DNA of 26,016 bases from positions 1 to 26,016 of the forward strand of contig JADRCO010000820.1 in NCBI GenBank assembly GCA_021464525.1, in the 5' to 3' direction. Positions 1 through 10,322 of the stretch are shown in pieces. The notes under the pieces were generated by a model. That model had not been told where the DNA came from and searched no databases. It saw only the letters and a program-made list of their open reading frames with translations. The DNA comes from Rhizophagus sp. LPA8_4_AMF. Taxonomy: Eukaryota; Glomeromycota; Glomeromycetes; Glomerales; Glomeraceae. Numbering within the stretch: the first letter of the stretch is position 1; each line of letters begins with the position of its first letter. A program made the position numbers and the translations under genes.

Positions 1-986
1 CTAAACCTATTACATTTAGCTAAAGTCCTGAAATTACACTACAAAAATAAAAAAAAACAAATGCAACTCAGTAATTTCTTTTAAAAAACGGCAATATTTT
101 CACAAAAATAATATACATACTTGTTAAATAACTTTCTTCAAGCGCTCATTTAGCTAAAATATTCAAATAAATATTACAATATCTATAAAAAAGCGCGTCT
201 ACTGTAAATAAAAACTGACTATAGCTTTGTAACAATATTCTACACACAAGCTTTTCAAAAATATTTAATTCTTTTTATTGTTTAATGGATTTTTAAATAA
301 TATTTTAACGTGAAAAAAGTGGAGAGAAAAAAGGAGGAGAGAAATTAATTTTTGTTGTAATGACTGATTGTGTCACCGCGCCACACAAGTCACGTGGGGT
401 GAAATTTTTTGTGGTGATACTGGGGACATATGATCGCATTATATTATAATAAAAAAATAAAATGAATTTCGAGAAAACCCGATAATTTATTATTTACTAA
501 TTTTCGGAAGATTACTGTTTCAAAAGTTATTTATAAATAGCTTATCTAAGAATCTAAACTCGTCTTAATATTATATTTAGCTAAAAAAGTTTCTAATTAT
601 ACATATACCGTTACTTAGGCTATCTTTAAACGATCAATACCTTAATTAAAGCTAGTTCTTGTATATTTAGTCTGGAACAAATAAGTCATACCTGCGCATT
701 TTTGCCTTATTGACTATATTAAATACTTATAAAATTGACGCACCTATACCTGGGAAGTTGGGTTAGACTTAATACATCTTTCCAAAAATCCGCGTATAAC
801 GTAATTTATTCTTTTTAAGAAAAAAAGTTTGTTGCTTTAATACGAGAAAGTCTTTATGAAATTATTTACAAATTTCAATATAACCAAAGTGAATAAAACG
901 TTTCAATCGAATAGAAAAATCGAATATTGATTCTCAAAAGGTAAAGATTTCCGAACATTCTCAAGTCTAGTCACGTGCCTACAAAA
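1..986. other. Gene-free stretch upstream of the first gene
   Basis: AT-rich DNA with stops in all frames and no supportable gene. It holds two of the window's CACGTG hexamers, at 391-396 and at 972-977. The second lies about 85 bases before the gene that follows and could be a bHLH-type site, but that is inference. Nothing else stands out. Confidence 0.6.
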
Positions 987-997
987 TATATATAAAT
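987..997 (+). promoter_or_regulatory. TATA-like box of the 1063 gene
   Basis: TATATATAAAT lies 76 bases before the ATG. The other three open family members have a TATA-like string 74-99 bases before their chosen ATG, so the position is consistent. CACGTG at 972-977 lies just upstream. In DNA this rich in A and T such strings are common, so the regular spacing is the main support. Confidence 0.45.
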
Positions 998-1062
998 TTG
1001 ACGAGTCTAATTTTTTTTTACATTCCATTTTATAAAATTTTTTTTTATAAAAATAATACTCA

Positions 1063-1692
1063 ATGAGTACTTCTCAAGAAAATAATATTCTACCACCATC
1101 TCCACTACCTTACGAGAACTTGTCTCCAATGACTTCTACAACTAGTCAACGTAATAATAATATGCAACCAATAACTCCAACTTTCTTTTATAATCCACCA
1201 GGTTTTCTCGTAAATTATCATATTACTTGTGAAGAAGTACCAGTGTCCTTTGAACTTGTATATCAATTAACAAATGATACCAATGACAACGATCAAACTT
1301 ATAATTATGTTCATCCTAAAAGTTTTGTATTTTATCACAGTCAAATTAATACGAAAAAAATTTATCGAGTAACTTGTGAATTAGCTTCGTCTCAATTTTT
1401 AAATAAAAGATTTTATAATATAGAATACAACCAGCAGAGTGATCAACAACAACAGGAAATTTCTCCGAAATACCTTAAATTTCATTTGAAGCAATTTTTA
1501 ACTACTAATTACTTGACGCCTAAAGAAATTTATAAACAAAACTTACATGAAAATATGATGCAAGATAATTTAAATGATGAAATCATGGATGGTCCTTCTT
1601 TTCGAAATACTAATAGCGATTATACTCAAGATTATGAGGATAATCCTGTGTTATTCAACCTCAACAACGATAATATTCAACAAGGCGTTTAA
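1063..1692 (+). CDS. Diverged member of an unrecognised small-protein family
   Basis: A 209-residue protein of unknown function. It shares a core with the genes at 7890, 10323 and 16696: FFYNPP at residues 41-46, YHITCE at 52-57, a second similar half-repeat with IYRVTCEL at 100-107, FLNKRFYNIEY at 112-122 and YLKFHLKQFL at 137-146. It lacks the CTSIEQLNQLT block of the others. In its place is a Ser/Pro/Asn-rich N-terminus of about 38 residues. It also has an extra Asn/Asp-rich C-terminal tail of about 60 residues, and a Gln run at 128-131. I see no signal peptide, membrane segment or catalytic motif. The first ATG follows a TATA-like box and a T-rich leader, and AATAAA lies 117 bases past the stop. 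Two Cys (56, 105) are the ones conserved in the repeats. That it is a real gene is supported by homology to three other open copies; its function is unknown. Confidence 0.8.
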   Translation: MSTSQENNILPPSPLPYENLSPMTSTTSQRNNNMQPITPTFFYNPPGFLVNYHITCEEVPVSFELVYQLTNDTNDNDQTYNYVHPKSFVFYHSQINTKKIYRVTCELASSQFLNKRFYNIEYNQQSDQQQQEISPKYLKFHLKQFLTTNYLTPKEIYKQNLHENMMQDNLNDEIMDGPSFRNTNSDYTQDYEDNPVLFNLNNDNIQQGV

Positions 1693-1808
1693 TGTTTTTA
1701 TTAGATTATTATTATTATTATTTATAAAACGTATTAGTTATTCAGTTTAGTATTTTTGTGTATGAATATATATACGATATGTATTATTTATAATAGTTTA
1801 TAACATTG

Positions 1809-1814
1809 AATAAA
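1809..1814 (+). terminator. Possible polyadenylation signal, 1063 gene
   Basis: AATAAA about 117 bases after the stop codon. It sits before the antisense family scrap that begins near 1845, so a transcript ending just after it would hardly enter that scrap. The hexamer is common in such AT-rich DNA. Confidence 0.3.
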
Positions 1815-1844
1815 ATATTAAAATATTGACCTTACTTTGTTTCC

Positions 1845-1915
1845 TCATTTTATTCAAAAATTGAACGATTAATAAAATGTTTGCTGTTTCTCTTCACCTT
1901 GTTTTAAGCTCGGTA
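1845..1915 (-). pseudogene. Scrambled scrap of the small-protein family
   Basis: Two short blocks match the family on the minus strand. Bases about 1852-1869 match the codons for LIVQFLNK: CAAAAATTGAACGATTAA here, against CAAGAATTGAACGATTAA in the plus-strand text of the 7890 gene. Bases about 1890-1915 match the codons for IELKQGEE (TCTTCACCTTGTTTTAAGCT here). In intact genes LIVQFLNK is encoded before IELKQGEE. Here the order along the minus strand is reversed, so this is a rearranged or twice-deleted fragment and not a simple truncation. It lies antisense, 150 bases beyond the stop of the 1063 gene. It has no usable reading frame. Confidence 0.6.
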
Positions 1916-2622
1916 TTTATTTTATTTTATAACTGTGACTCGGACAGTCATTAAACTTCATGTAAACTATAAAATAGATATGTAACGCAAAAAATAATAC
2001 TATATAATAAGGCTGAACACTGTACTGACTGTAGTCGTACGTGATATATAATCGCCATTCAACAAAGTCAAGCCACAATCAAGCCTCTTTTGATGATCTC
2101 GAGCGACGCTAATCACAGCCATTGTCGATTATACAGGCCTTCGCCTTTCGTTATAAGAAAATTCGTTGACATAACGAGAAAATCTAGTATCAACTGGGAA
2201 AATTTGGTATATTGCAATACTATTGTACTTGCCTAATAAAATTTTTATGAGAATATATGTATATTATGTTAAATTAAAAATGATTAAAATTTCCCTTTGT
2301 ATTTACTATTAAATTAGCTAAAATTTTAGATGGGATGTTCTATTTCTTCAACTTGTTTAATTAATTCTGTTTTAGTTGCTTGATTCTCTATACCCTTAAT
2401 ATGCCTATATGAGTGGTCAAACAAGTGGCTTTTACAGAAATTAATTAATCAGTAATGTAATTTATACCTCCGACCACCAAGCAGACGCATCTAACAAATG
2501 TTTGTATTCGTTTTTTACAAAATAATAATCTACTAATATGATAACTTTAAAATTTTATTTTTTCGAATACACAGCTGATTTCAAGGTGTGCCCACTGACC
2601 AGGCGCAGATCACTATATCACT
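1916..2622. other. Gene-free stretch with a GC-richer patch
   Basis: No convincing gene. Bases about 2010-2160 are richer in G and C than their surroundings. They allow a 40-codon minus-strand frame (ATG at 2122, stop at 2000-2002), too short to call without homology. A tRNA-derived SINE piece is possible, but I cannot see a clean A box and B box. CACAGCTGATTTCA near 2570-2583 resembles the TIR of the element at 11804-12030 and may be a lone decayed terminus. Confidence 0.4.
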
Positions 2623-2869
2623 GGGTTTCCCGAACTACCCCAGCCGCACCGGCAAAATTTTGCACACAAGGCCGCATTACGGCATTATGCACTAACACGT
2701 GAAAATACAGCGTGGTGACGAATAACTTTTTGCCAACTCGAAAAAAAACGTGTCCCTCAGATAAATATAAACAGTGAAACTCGGATGGGGCGTGACAAAG
2801 TGATGAAATAAAGCAATCCCGTGACTGTGGAAAAAATTTCCGGTGCGGCTGGGCTAGTTGGGTTTCCCG
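2623..2869. repeat. Target-site duplication GGGTTTCCCG
   Basis: Exact 10-base direct copies at 2623-2632 and 2860-2869 bracket the inverted-repeat element. One further A/T on either side is ambiguous because of the TIR ends. Confidence 0.75.
2633..2859. mobile_element. MULE-like short non-autonomous DNA transposon
   Basis: The terminal inverted repeats match at 19 of 20 bases: AACTACCCCAGCCGCACCGG at 2633-2652, and at 2840-2859 its complement with one change. They are flanked by identical 10-base direct repeats, GGGTTTCCCG, at 2623-2632 and 2860-2869. TSDs of 8-11 bases point to Mutator-like elements; the assignment rests on TSD length only. The 227-base body is GC-richer than the surrounding DNA and has no coding frame, so it must have been mobilised in trans. 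Perfect TSDs and near-perfect TIRs suggest a fairly recent insertion. CACGTG occurs inside at 2696-2701. Confidence 0.75.
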
Positions 2870-4165
2870 ATTTCAACGAAAGAATCTCAAATTTATTTTT
2901 AAAAAAATCAAAATCAATTTATTAATAAGTACCAAGATTATAATTTATTCTTGAAATTATTGTTTTAATTAAAATCAAATGGCAGATTTTAATTTTTTTA
3001 TTCTAATTAAATAATAAAAATAAAAAAAAAATAGACTTTTTTTCAAAAATAAAATAAAATAAAATAAAATTAATGACAATTATTACGCAATATATTACAC
3101 TTTACTGAGTTAATCATGATTTTCATAAATACCCATATTATTTTAGTCATTAATTAATTTCTCAGCAAGAAATGTACATCATATTTGAAACATGCAACGA
3201 GGCTATTTTTTTGAACTATTATGCCGAGTTTTACCAACAGGCTCACAGCACATGATCTAAGGGATTTCGGATGATTTCCCCAGTATCGCTCGGAGAGCTT
3301 TACCAATATTAGAAAGTTCCGGCAATTTTATCGACGTTTCGAATAGCTTCGATTATTATTTTTGGTTTCGCTCACGGCATTATTTGAAGAAATACAAATA
3401 TTGATCGAAATTCGAATATAATAAAGTATAATACCGTTCGAATAGTATTATCGCACGACCCTATAGGATCGCTAGATATTTGCAATATTCATCGTAAAAT
3501 ATCAAGTCAACTAATTACTAGTTTTCATAATAATAATAAGGTATTATTGTTGGAATTAATTCTAGTAATAAGAATATGGATGAAAGAAAAGTTTATTAAT
3601 AATAATAAATACAGTACCTATGTAAAGCGTGATCTGCATTAGTACGATATAGATAGTATTTACGTACGAAATGACGATAACCATCCGGATTAAATCAATA
3701 AACTAATCCAAAAGCGGATTAAAAATTTTTTCTTATTCTCTATATCCGGATCGTAATACTAGGCTAACTTATTTTCATTCAGAAACCTTCTTTTAAAAGA
3801 AATATTACTTAAATGTGATGAAAAATAAAAATAAAGAAACAAATGGAAGGGGAAACAAGATATTAGTTAGACCAATAATAGAACTTGTATCCCCAGCTAA
3901 ATTTCATCATCATAATTTATCGAATTAGAGTTCTTGGAAAAGGTGCCACCTTAATGATGGAATAGCGATTTTTTATAAAAAAAAAAAAAATAAATTTTGC
4001 GAGAGTTTTTGATAAAATTATTATTTAAGAATAAATTTAAATAGGTAACAAATGTTGACATTTCATAATTGCATTAAATTCGACCTATAATGTTAAATTT
4101 TAAATATTAAACCGCGATGCTTAAATCTAGCCTTTATTCCAAAAAAGGAATTTTTGTGCGGATCA

Positions 4166-4200
4166 TTTAATTCTGGCCAAAATTATATTCGTCACGTGAT
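4166..4200. repeat. Half-copy of the GGCCAAAATT / CACGTG fold-back family
   Basis: AATTCTGGCCAAAATTATAT followed by GTCACGTGAT repeats the right arm of the palindrome at 14080-14160. No opposite arm was recognised next to it. CACGTG is at 4193-4198. Confidence 0.4.
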
Positions 4201-5145
4201 TAAACAAAAGAGTTTTGTCAAATAAGTCAAAAATGACATTCAAAACCATCTTTGATGATTTATCTAAACTTGCAGGGCGGGCAAAATACACATACTGTAC
4301 AATTTTTTAAAAAAGTTTGTGTATTAAGAATTTCTTTTTACAAATATTTGTTACATAATGCGATCATGCGATACACATTTATCCTTAAAAAATTGTTACT
4401 ACTATTTGTATATTCTCTTTTAAGTTGTCCTGTTAATTTATCGTGTCGACAGCATAAATTTTTAGCACGTTAATTATGATAAAGTACTTTTGAGAGTCGA
4501 AGTACGGTACTAAATTGTGGAATATTTGACTGTATTACCGAGTTTCCGACAAGTAAGAAAAATTAAATAGTAAAATGTGACTGATTCTTTGAATATTGAT
4601 GCGACTGTGTCATACTTTCACCAAAATAAGGGGCCGGGCTCGATCACGTGGGACAGTATAATTTGTCGCCTTCTTTTTTCATTTTTGTGACAGAAAATCT
4701 ATTATTTGTCACGTAGTTAATTTCTTTATGCTGCAACGCCGATAATTTTAATTCAATTTACAAATACATATTCTAATATTCAAATGATTTTATTTAAATT
4801 CAATAGTGACAGCTACTTTATTGAAATACATCAAATAGTAGTAACATTGTCTTTAGCATTGATAGATGAGAGTTATTGGTATTTTACTGTATATACTAGA
4901 ACATTTCTCTTTAATGATTTATGAAAGACATTTTCAGAAGTATCTTTTATTTATTAAGTTACTGAAGTGAAACATGATTGACTTTTTGATAAGAAATTTT
5001 CAGTGAAGCTTTGAAAATTTAATTGAAGAAAAATGTTATATTTTACCGGATTTTTTGATTTCCACTTCTTTTCAATTTAAAATTATTTATTATTCTCTAT
5101 TTCCCTATAAAAAAAGTCGATCCGTATTTTATATTCCATCTTTTT

Positions 5146-5240
5146 CCGTAAAAGGCTCATATCCTGGAATTAATAACCTTGTATCACGGAACTTAACGAA
5201 TAATTTACATTTTCCATGAATGGATCCGTGAAAGGCTCAT
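5146..5240. repeat. Direct repeat CCGTRAAAGGCTCAT, two copies
   Basis: CCGTAAAAGGCTCAT (5146-5160) and CCGTGAAAGGCTCAT (5226-5240) differ at one base and are 80 bases apart. Inverted TTTACGGAG follows at 5242-5250. They may be subterminal repeats of an old DNA transposon; no ends were found. Confidence 0.4.
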
Positions 5241-7755
5241 TTTTACGGAGTTTTTACAGAAATAACGGATAAAATTTTTTATAGAGCTTGCGGAATAATG
5301 TTTGTTGTAGATCACAAGTACTCATTATCCAATGTCTTTTTATTGGAATTGGAAGACTTAGAATTGGAAGAATTGGAAGATTTCAATAGCTACAAATCTT
5401 CCAATCACTGCTCAATATTGTCCTTTATCAATATTGTTCCGTTCTTACCAAAACAATATTTTGTCCAAATAGATGTGACTAATCCATAACAATAATTACG
5501 TCAATAATTACGCCTTTTTTTACAAAGAAACATATGCCCTCGTACTTGCAAAAAAATGATCCTCCTTTATTAGTAAATTCCATTTTAAGAAATTTTTTAA
5601 AGTGTCTTTCCGGCAGAGTCAATATATGGAACACAAATATTTACAGTTACACACACGAAATTGAAACCTAAATTGTATATATAGTTTTTGTCCGCCTTTC
5701 TGCATATTTTCGGCTAAAGCAAATTTCCAATAATTGACTAGTACATACATTTGCATAGTATGATGCAGATAAATCAACACCTGTCTCAATAATAAAAAAG
5801 CGACCACTGATGCAAAAAAAAAATATATATTCCAAAAATGTATTATAATGGTATCCCGGTGTCGATCATCATTATAAATCTATCACACGAAGTAGTAAAG
5901 ACCAATAGTTTTAAAGAATATTATTAAATCAAATATTCTGCCTAGTTTTCCATGCCGGTTTTTAGCAAAATCCATAGCATACGGACACTTTGAAATTCGT
6001 AGCTGATAATGTGGCAAATAATTTTTGATGACGCGATCGTTCACAATAAAATGTCACATGTAACGTACTTCAATTTGCCCGGCAAGTTGTCGACTACAAA
6101 TTTCCCGTAACAAATTACGCTATTGCTATTTCAGAGGGTGTCTAAAGCCGGCAGGTTCTATCAGACTATCACGTAATTTTGGTTGTCCTTTGAATATCTG
6201 TGTGCAACTTACTTGGATTTGGGTTAGAATTAGTCAACTTGAGTAAATAAGTCAAGAATTCTTTGAATTGACGAACTCTAGTTATTAAGATCAATAAAGG
6301 TTAAAGTTGGAGCTAAAGCTGCTCGTTAATTTACTAAAGTATAATACTAACCAAAATTATAATTAATATGATCGATGAACAAATTAATTTTTTTTTCAAT
6401 CGAACTTGGTACTCTAAAGTTAGAAACATTTAAATTGTAGGTTTACTACATAGTTAATTATGGACTTTGCCATTTATCGGTTAATGTCTGTTTCCTTCTA
6501 GTATGGATCAATGATCTGGTGAGTAATTTCGTCTTTCATAAAGCTTTACACATTTAATAATGCTTGCCAAGTATTACCTTTTGCTGTTACAGTGCTAAAC
6601 CTTCAGGGTTAATCTAGTTAGTATTGTTGTTTGTTCTTTTAGTTTTGTATCTGGAATAGTCAAATTGGTCTAATGACATTCTATGGCAAAGCTGAGGAAT
6701 AATCTATCAAGAAAATTTTCAAATTTTCCAGCAGAATTCATATCTGATGTGGTAAAATCCTAATTTTCACGCACAATACGTCACCAATTATATGAGTTGG
6801 AGAAATTTTTTAAAAAGGCAAGAGCATTCTCAAGCAATTACTCAATTGGCTGGTAATAATATTTTAATTGGACGGAAATTGAATAGCGAGTTTCTACGAG
6901 TTTGACCGTCTTTTTTCAGAGTTACGCTGATTGGCTAAAAATTTATTATAGAGCATAAAATAAGGAATTTATTAAAAATTAATATTTTATTATAGGACTC
7001 TCTTTATATTGTATGTTACTATTTATTATAGTTTGTCGAAAGTGAAAAAGAAGTTGCTCAAATATTGATCGTCCTAAATTTATTAAAAGAAGAGATGTGG
7101 TTTACCTTTAACGGTCAAATATTTTTCTTATAAATAAATTTTTTGTACGTAAAATTTAGAAATTTACTAATAATAGGTTCTTTACCAGGATTTTCTGTCT
7201 TTATTTGTTTGTATAATGTGTGCTATGGCGATCTCCTGCATGACTTTTGTTTCTTTGTTTATATCACAGGACTATATATTTTGTTATTTCATTAACGCCG
7301 GAATAAGTTTTTTGGCTAAATAGTTAGCCATTCTAAATTAAGATTATACTGGTCACTTTTGATATAATGATAGTTTTACATAAATTGTCAGAGGAAAACA
7401 AAAAAGACAAAAGAAAAAAAAAAAAATAATATAACCTTTTTGTATAATAAACACAATAAAGTTTACACCTTGATACAACAATCACAGTACCTTTAAATAA
7501 TACGTAATAAATATTGAATTGTGACGAAACGCGGAAACTGCAGTGTACTATATTAAATTTATTTCAAGTTTCACTAAGAATTTATTTATGTATCAAATTT
7601 CTTTGCAATGTGATGCATGTGGATGTGTCACTTTATCAAATTAAAATATAATTATGATTGTGTAATGAGTCATACGAGCTGAAAATTTTTGTATCCTTTA
7701 AAAAAAGACAAAATAAAGAAATTTATTTGTTTCATAATAATATCATAATTTATTC

Positions 7756-7797
7756 TTGAAACGTAAAAATAATTCAAAAAAGGGTTCCATGTTTCAA
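7756..7797 (-). repeat. Hairpin downstream of the 7890 gene, shared with 19510-19554
   Basis: Inverted arms TTGAAACGT (7756-7764) and ATGTTTCAA (7789-7797) flank a 24-base loop. Read in gene orientation it starts 93 bases past the stop. A similar hairpin, with related loop sequence containing an ACCC-rich block, lies downstream of the 19043 relic. It may be a 3'-UTR structure or a repeat that predates the duplication. Confidence 0.5.
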
Positions 7798-7889
7798 AAA
7801 TATTGTTTAAGAATTGAACATAATAAGTACTTTGAAAGCATAATTTTAATTTGCGTAACATAACGTAGTAATTAAAGGTGATAACAGAT

Positions 7890-8396
7890 TTATAATTTAG
7901 GTTGAACAATAATAGTCTTGCCATCAACATTAGAACAAGTCGCCAAAATATTATTATCGTTAGAATTCTCATTAATTTGTTTTTGTGCTAAGCGATTGAA
8001 AATAAATTCCTTCAAATGATATTCCAAATTATCCCTCTGGCCAAAAGAAAAGGTCAAGTAATCTTGATGTTGCTCTTCACCTTGTCTAAGCTCGATACCA
8101 TAAATCTTTTTGTTCAAGAATTGAACGATTAAAGAATGCGAAATCAACCTGCAAGTTATTTGATAAAAACTTTTATCATCTAGTTTGTAATAAAATGTAT
8201 GATCGGATGACGGATCTACGTTTTCGTTTAAAAATTCGCAGGTGATGTGGTAAATTTGAAAATCATTTGGTGGGTTGTAAAAGAAGGTCATTCTATCACT
8301 TGAGTAGTTTGAAGAGGGACCAGTCAGTTGAGCTAACTGATTGATATCCGTGCAACCTTTAACAAAAATAACGTCTTGTTCGTTTGTTGGGTTCAT
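7890..8396 (-). CDS. Small-protein family member, subtype B
   Basis: A 168-residue protein of unknown function. Blocks in order: CTDINQLAQLT at 15-25, FFYNPP at 38-43, first half-repeat ending YHITCE at 49-54, second half-repeat FYYKLDD...FYQITCRL at 68-84, FLNKKIYGIEL at 93-103, a Gln/Glu-rich linker, DYLTFS at 112-117, NLEYHLKEF at 123-131 and a C-terminal QPKL. Cys 53 and 82 are the repeat cysteines. No signal peptide or membrane helix is visible in this form. The frame is open 66 codons further upstream (ATG at 8594). I choose 8396 because the paralogues align from there and because a TATA-like box (8463-8470) lies inside the longer frame. The upstream GTCGTTA is shared with the 16696 gene. 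The gene is divergent from 10323 across 1.9 kb. It is closest to the relic at 19043. Confidence 0.82.
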   Translation of the reverse strand: MNPTNEQDVIFVKGCTDINQLAQLTGPSSNYSSDRMTFFYNPPNDFQIYHITCEFLNENVDPSSDHTFYYKLDDKSFYQITCRLISHSLIVQFLNKKIYGIELRQGEEQHQDYLTFSFGQRDNLEYHLKEFIFNRLAQKQINENSNDNNILATCSNVDGKTIIVQPKL

Positions 8397-8462
8397 TTTG
8401 AAGTAACGACAGAAGACGATTTTATAGGATAATTTTGCCAGTAAAAAAAGAGATACTGGCCC

Positions 8463-8470
8463 ATTATATA
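8463..8470 (-). promoter_or_regulatory. TATA-like box of the 7890-8396 gene
   Basis: TATATAAT on the minus strand, 74 bases before the ATG at 8396. Its place inside the longer open frame argues for the shorter start. Confidence 0.4.
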
Positions 8471-8596
8471 CTTTTATTGATGAAAACTTATTGTGTAGTA
8501 CAGTACTATCATACTTATATGCCAGATTTGGCAAATAATGAATATACCTTTTAATATTACCTAAATTTGTGATAGTCTCTGATTGCGTGTACAATA

Positions 8597-10233
8597 ATTA
8601 CGTTACTACTATTCTTATTACCCTTTTATTTTAATATAACTGAGTTTTGGTGAATGAAGATTTTACGTGACTTTAACCAATAATCGAAAGCAGGTTAACT
8701 AATAATTTATTATATTATTTCTTCTTTCACCCAATACTTTCCGTTCTTATTGACTCAACACAATATAACTTTATCTGAATCGTTCTCATCCTTTGACAGT
8801 CAATATCTCGAATTTTCAAACTTTGTGGTTTTTTTGTCCTTTTATCTGTACTCAGCTATAAGCATTGATTGGTATTGCAAGTGTAAGGGAATAATTATTC
8901 AACCGCGATAGCAAGAATTTTTGCAACCGCAATAGCAAGAATGAATTTAAAATGTTTTTGCCTTTTCTACATTCTTCTATATCTTACTACTTTTTTAAGG
9001 TTATAAAATAATGTGGAAAGTCCAATTTTAGTATAATATAAACTACGCTCGCATACTACATCCTAACTCACAGCGAAAAGCCACGCACTTTGTCGACTTT
9101 CAGTTTTTGAGTTATTTTTTTCTTGATAGGTTTATACAGTAAGTTATGTTTAATAGGAAACGTACAGTACATATATTAATTAATGTGTTCTAATTTAATT
9201 GACAATTTCAATAAGCCATCACATTGCTTGATGTTCACCACTATATATTGATATTCTCAGTAATTGTTACATTACTTTAAAAAAGAGGTTGCGAAGATCG
9301 TAGTGTGGACAGTAAATAACAGAGCGTATATCCTTCAATAGCTTTATTTTCGTCGAAGTTGCCTACTAGTCCTCGTATGATTGAGAATTTAATATATAAG
9401 ATTCATCCAATTCTAAAAAGCAATATGATTTGTTATACGGAAAAAACTTATTTTTAAAAAAATTACATATTTTCACAAGATATAGATTTTAATTTCTTCG
9501 TTAAACTAAATTACCTCAGGCCGAAATTATTCGTCACATTTTTGCGTCGTTACTTTACCATTATTTTTTTTTCTAAAAAAAAAATTGCAAATAATTTTTT
9601 TTTACGAGTTAACAACGGGTTTTTTCGCAACATGTTTACGGATATCTTATGAGACTGACTATCCGATAAAAAAAGATTTTTTTATTGTCACTATAAAAAG
9701 ATATGCAATTGCGGCGGTCTTCGCCTGATTTAGCCGATTTTAGAATGAACTGATATCTTTTGTAAATATAAAAACACGTTATAACAATTCCTTATCAATC
9801 AATGATTATTTGAAGTAAAGACGGAGGAATATTTATTTGTTTATCTCTTAGTGGACATTTCTTTTTTAATGACTATCATTGTTATGGAGTACCATACAAG
9901 CCAAAAGCACGTTGTTTTTTTACATGCTTTCGAATTATACGGTACGCCATATACAGTATAATTTGTAATTAAGAGAAATATATAACAAAATTATTTTCCT
10001 AAACTAAATAAAACGTTTGATGTTTTACAGTTTCACATTCACATATACTTTTTTGTAATCTGCCGATTATGTATCAGATTCAAGGGGAAATATCGGAATT
10101 ATATATTGATAAGACTCAGAATAACCTCAATTAGAAAACTATTGTAATTCTTAAAATAACTACATAATTAATATTAATAATTATTATATTGTTCCTGAAT
10201 ATCATCATACGATCAATTATTTGAAAAAAATTC
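8597..10233. other. Divergent intergenic region between the first B and A genes
   Basis: No supportable gene between the divergent family members. It contains a two-copy 24-base tandem repeat at 8900-8942, poly-T and poly-A runs near 9560-9610, and otherwise featureless AT-rich DNA. The mirror region at 17.2-19.0 kb shows only patchy similarity by eye. Confidence 0.45.
8900..8942 (+). repeat. 24-base tandem repeat, two copies
   Basis: CAACCGCGATAGCAAGAAT (8900-8918) is followed by CAACCGCAATAGCAAGAAT (8924-8942), 18 of 19 identical, with period 24. Confidence 0.7.
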
Positions 10234-10245
10234 TATATAATAAAA
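10234..10245 (+). promoter_or_regulatory. TATA-like box of the 10323 gene
   Basis: TATATAATAAAA, 89 bases before the ATG. The block GTTAATTTTACTA immediately before the ATG is shared exactly with the 16696-17163 gene, so the promoter-proximal leader is homologous between the two subtype-A copies. Confidence 0.45.
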
Positions 10246-10322
10246 CCATATTCCAAGAATGAAGATAGGAACGCACCAAAAAAATTCAATAGCCTTAAAT
10301 CTCTACGTTAATTTTACTAAAA

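Larger units (their letters stand above)
2870..7740. other. About 4.9 kb without a supportable gene
   Basis: Open frames here are short and look random. Visible structure is minor. An AAAAT microsatellite lies at about 3047-3070. A half-copy of the GGCCAAAATT/CACGTG fold-back family lies at 4166-4200. A direct repeat of CCGTRAAAGGCTCAT lies at 5146-5160 and 5226-5240. Bases 5338-5383 encode a Leu/Glu-rich string in one frame because TTGGAAGA is repeated, which I take for simple repeat. Decayed transposons probably make up part of the rest, but no further ends could be paired. Confidence 0.5.

Noticed and set aside
2010-2160. tRNA or small structural RNA in the GC-richer patch
   Set aside because: No acceptor-stem pairing and no clean A and B boxes could be found.
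5298-5489. 63-codon plus frame with a Leu/Glu-rich string
   Set aside because: The string comes from repeated TTGGAAGA; no homology or other gene signal.
7670-7972. 100-codon minus-strand frame overlapping the 7890 gene
   Set aside because: Overlaps the end of the real gene in another frame and has the Phe/Ile/Asn/Lys-rich make-up of chance AT-rich translation.
8397-8594. 66-codon N-terminal extension of the 7890 gene
   Set aside because: No counterpart in the paralogues, and a TATA-like box lies inside it, so it is treated as leader DNA.
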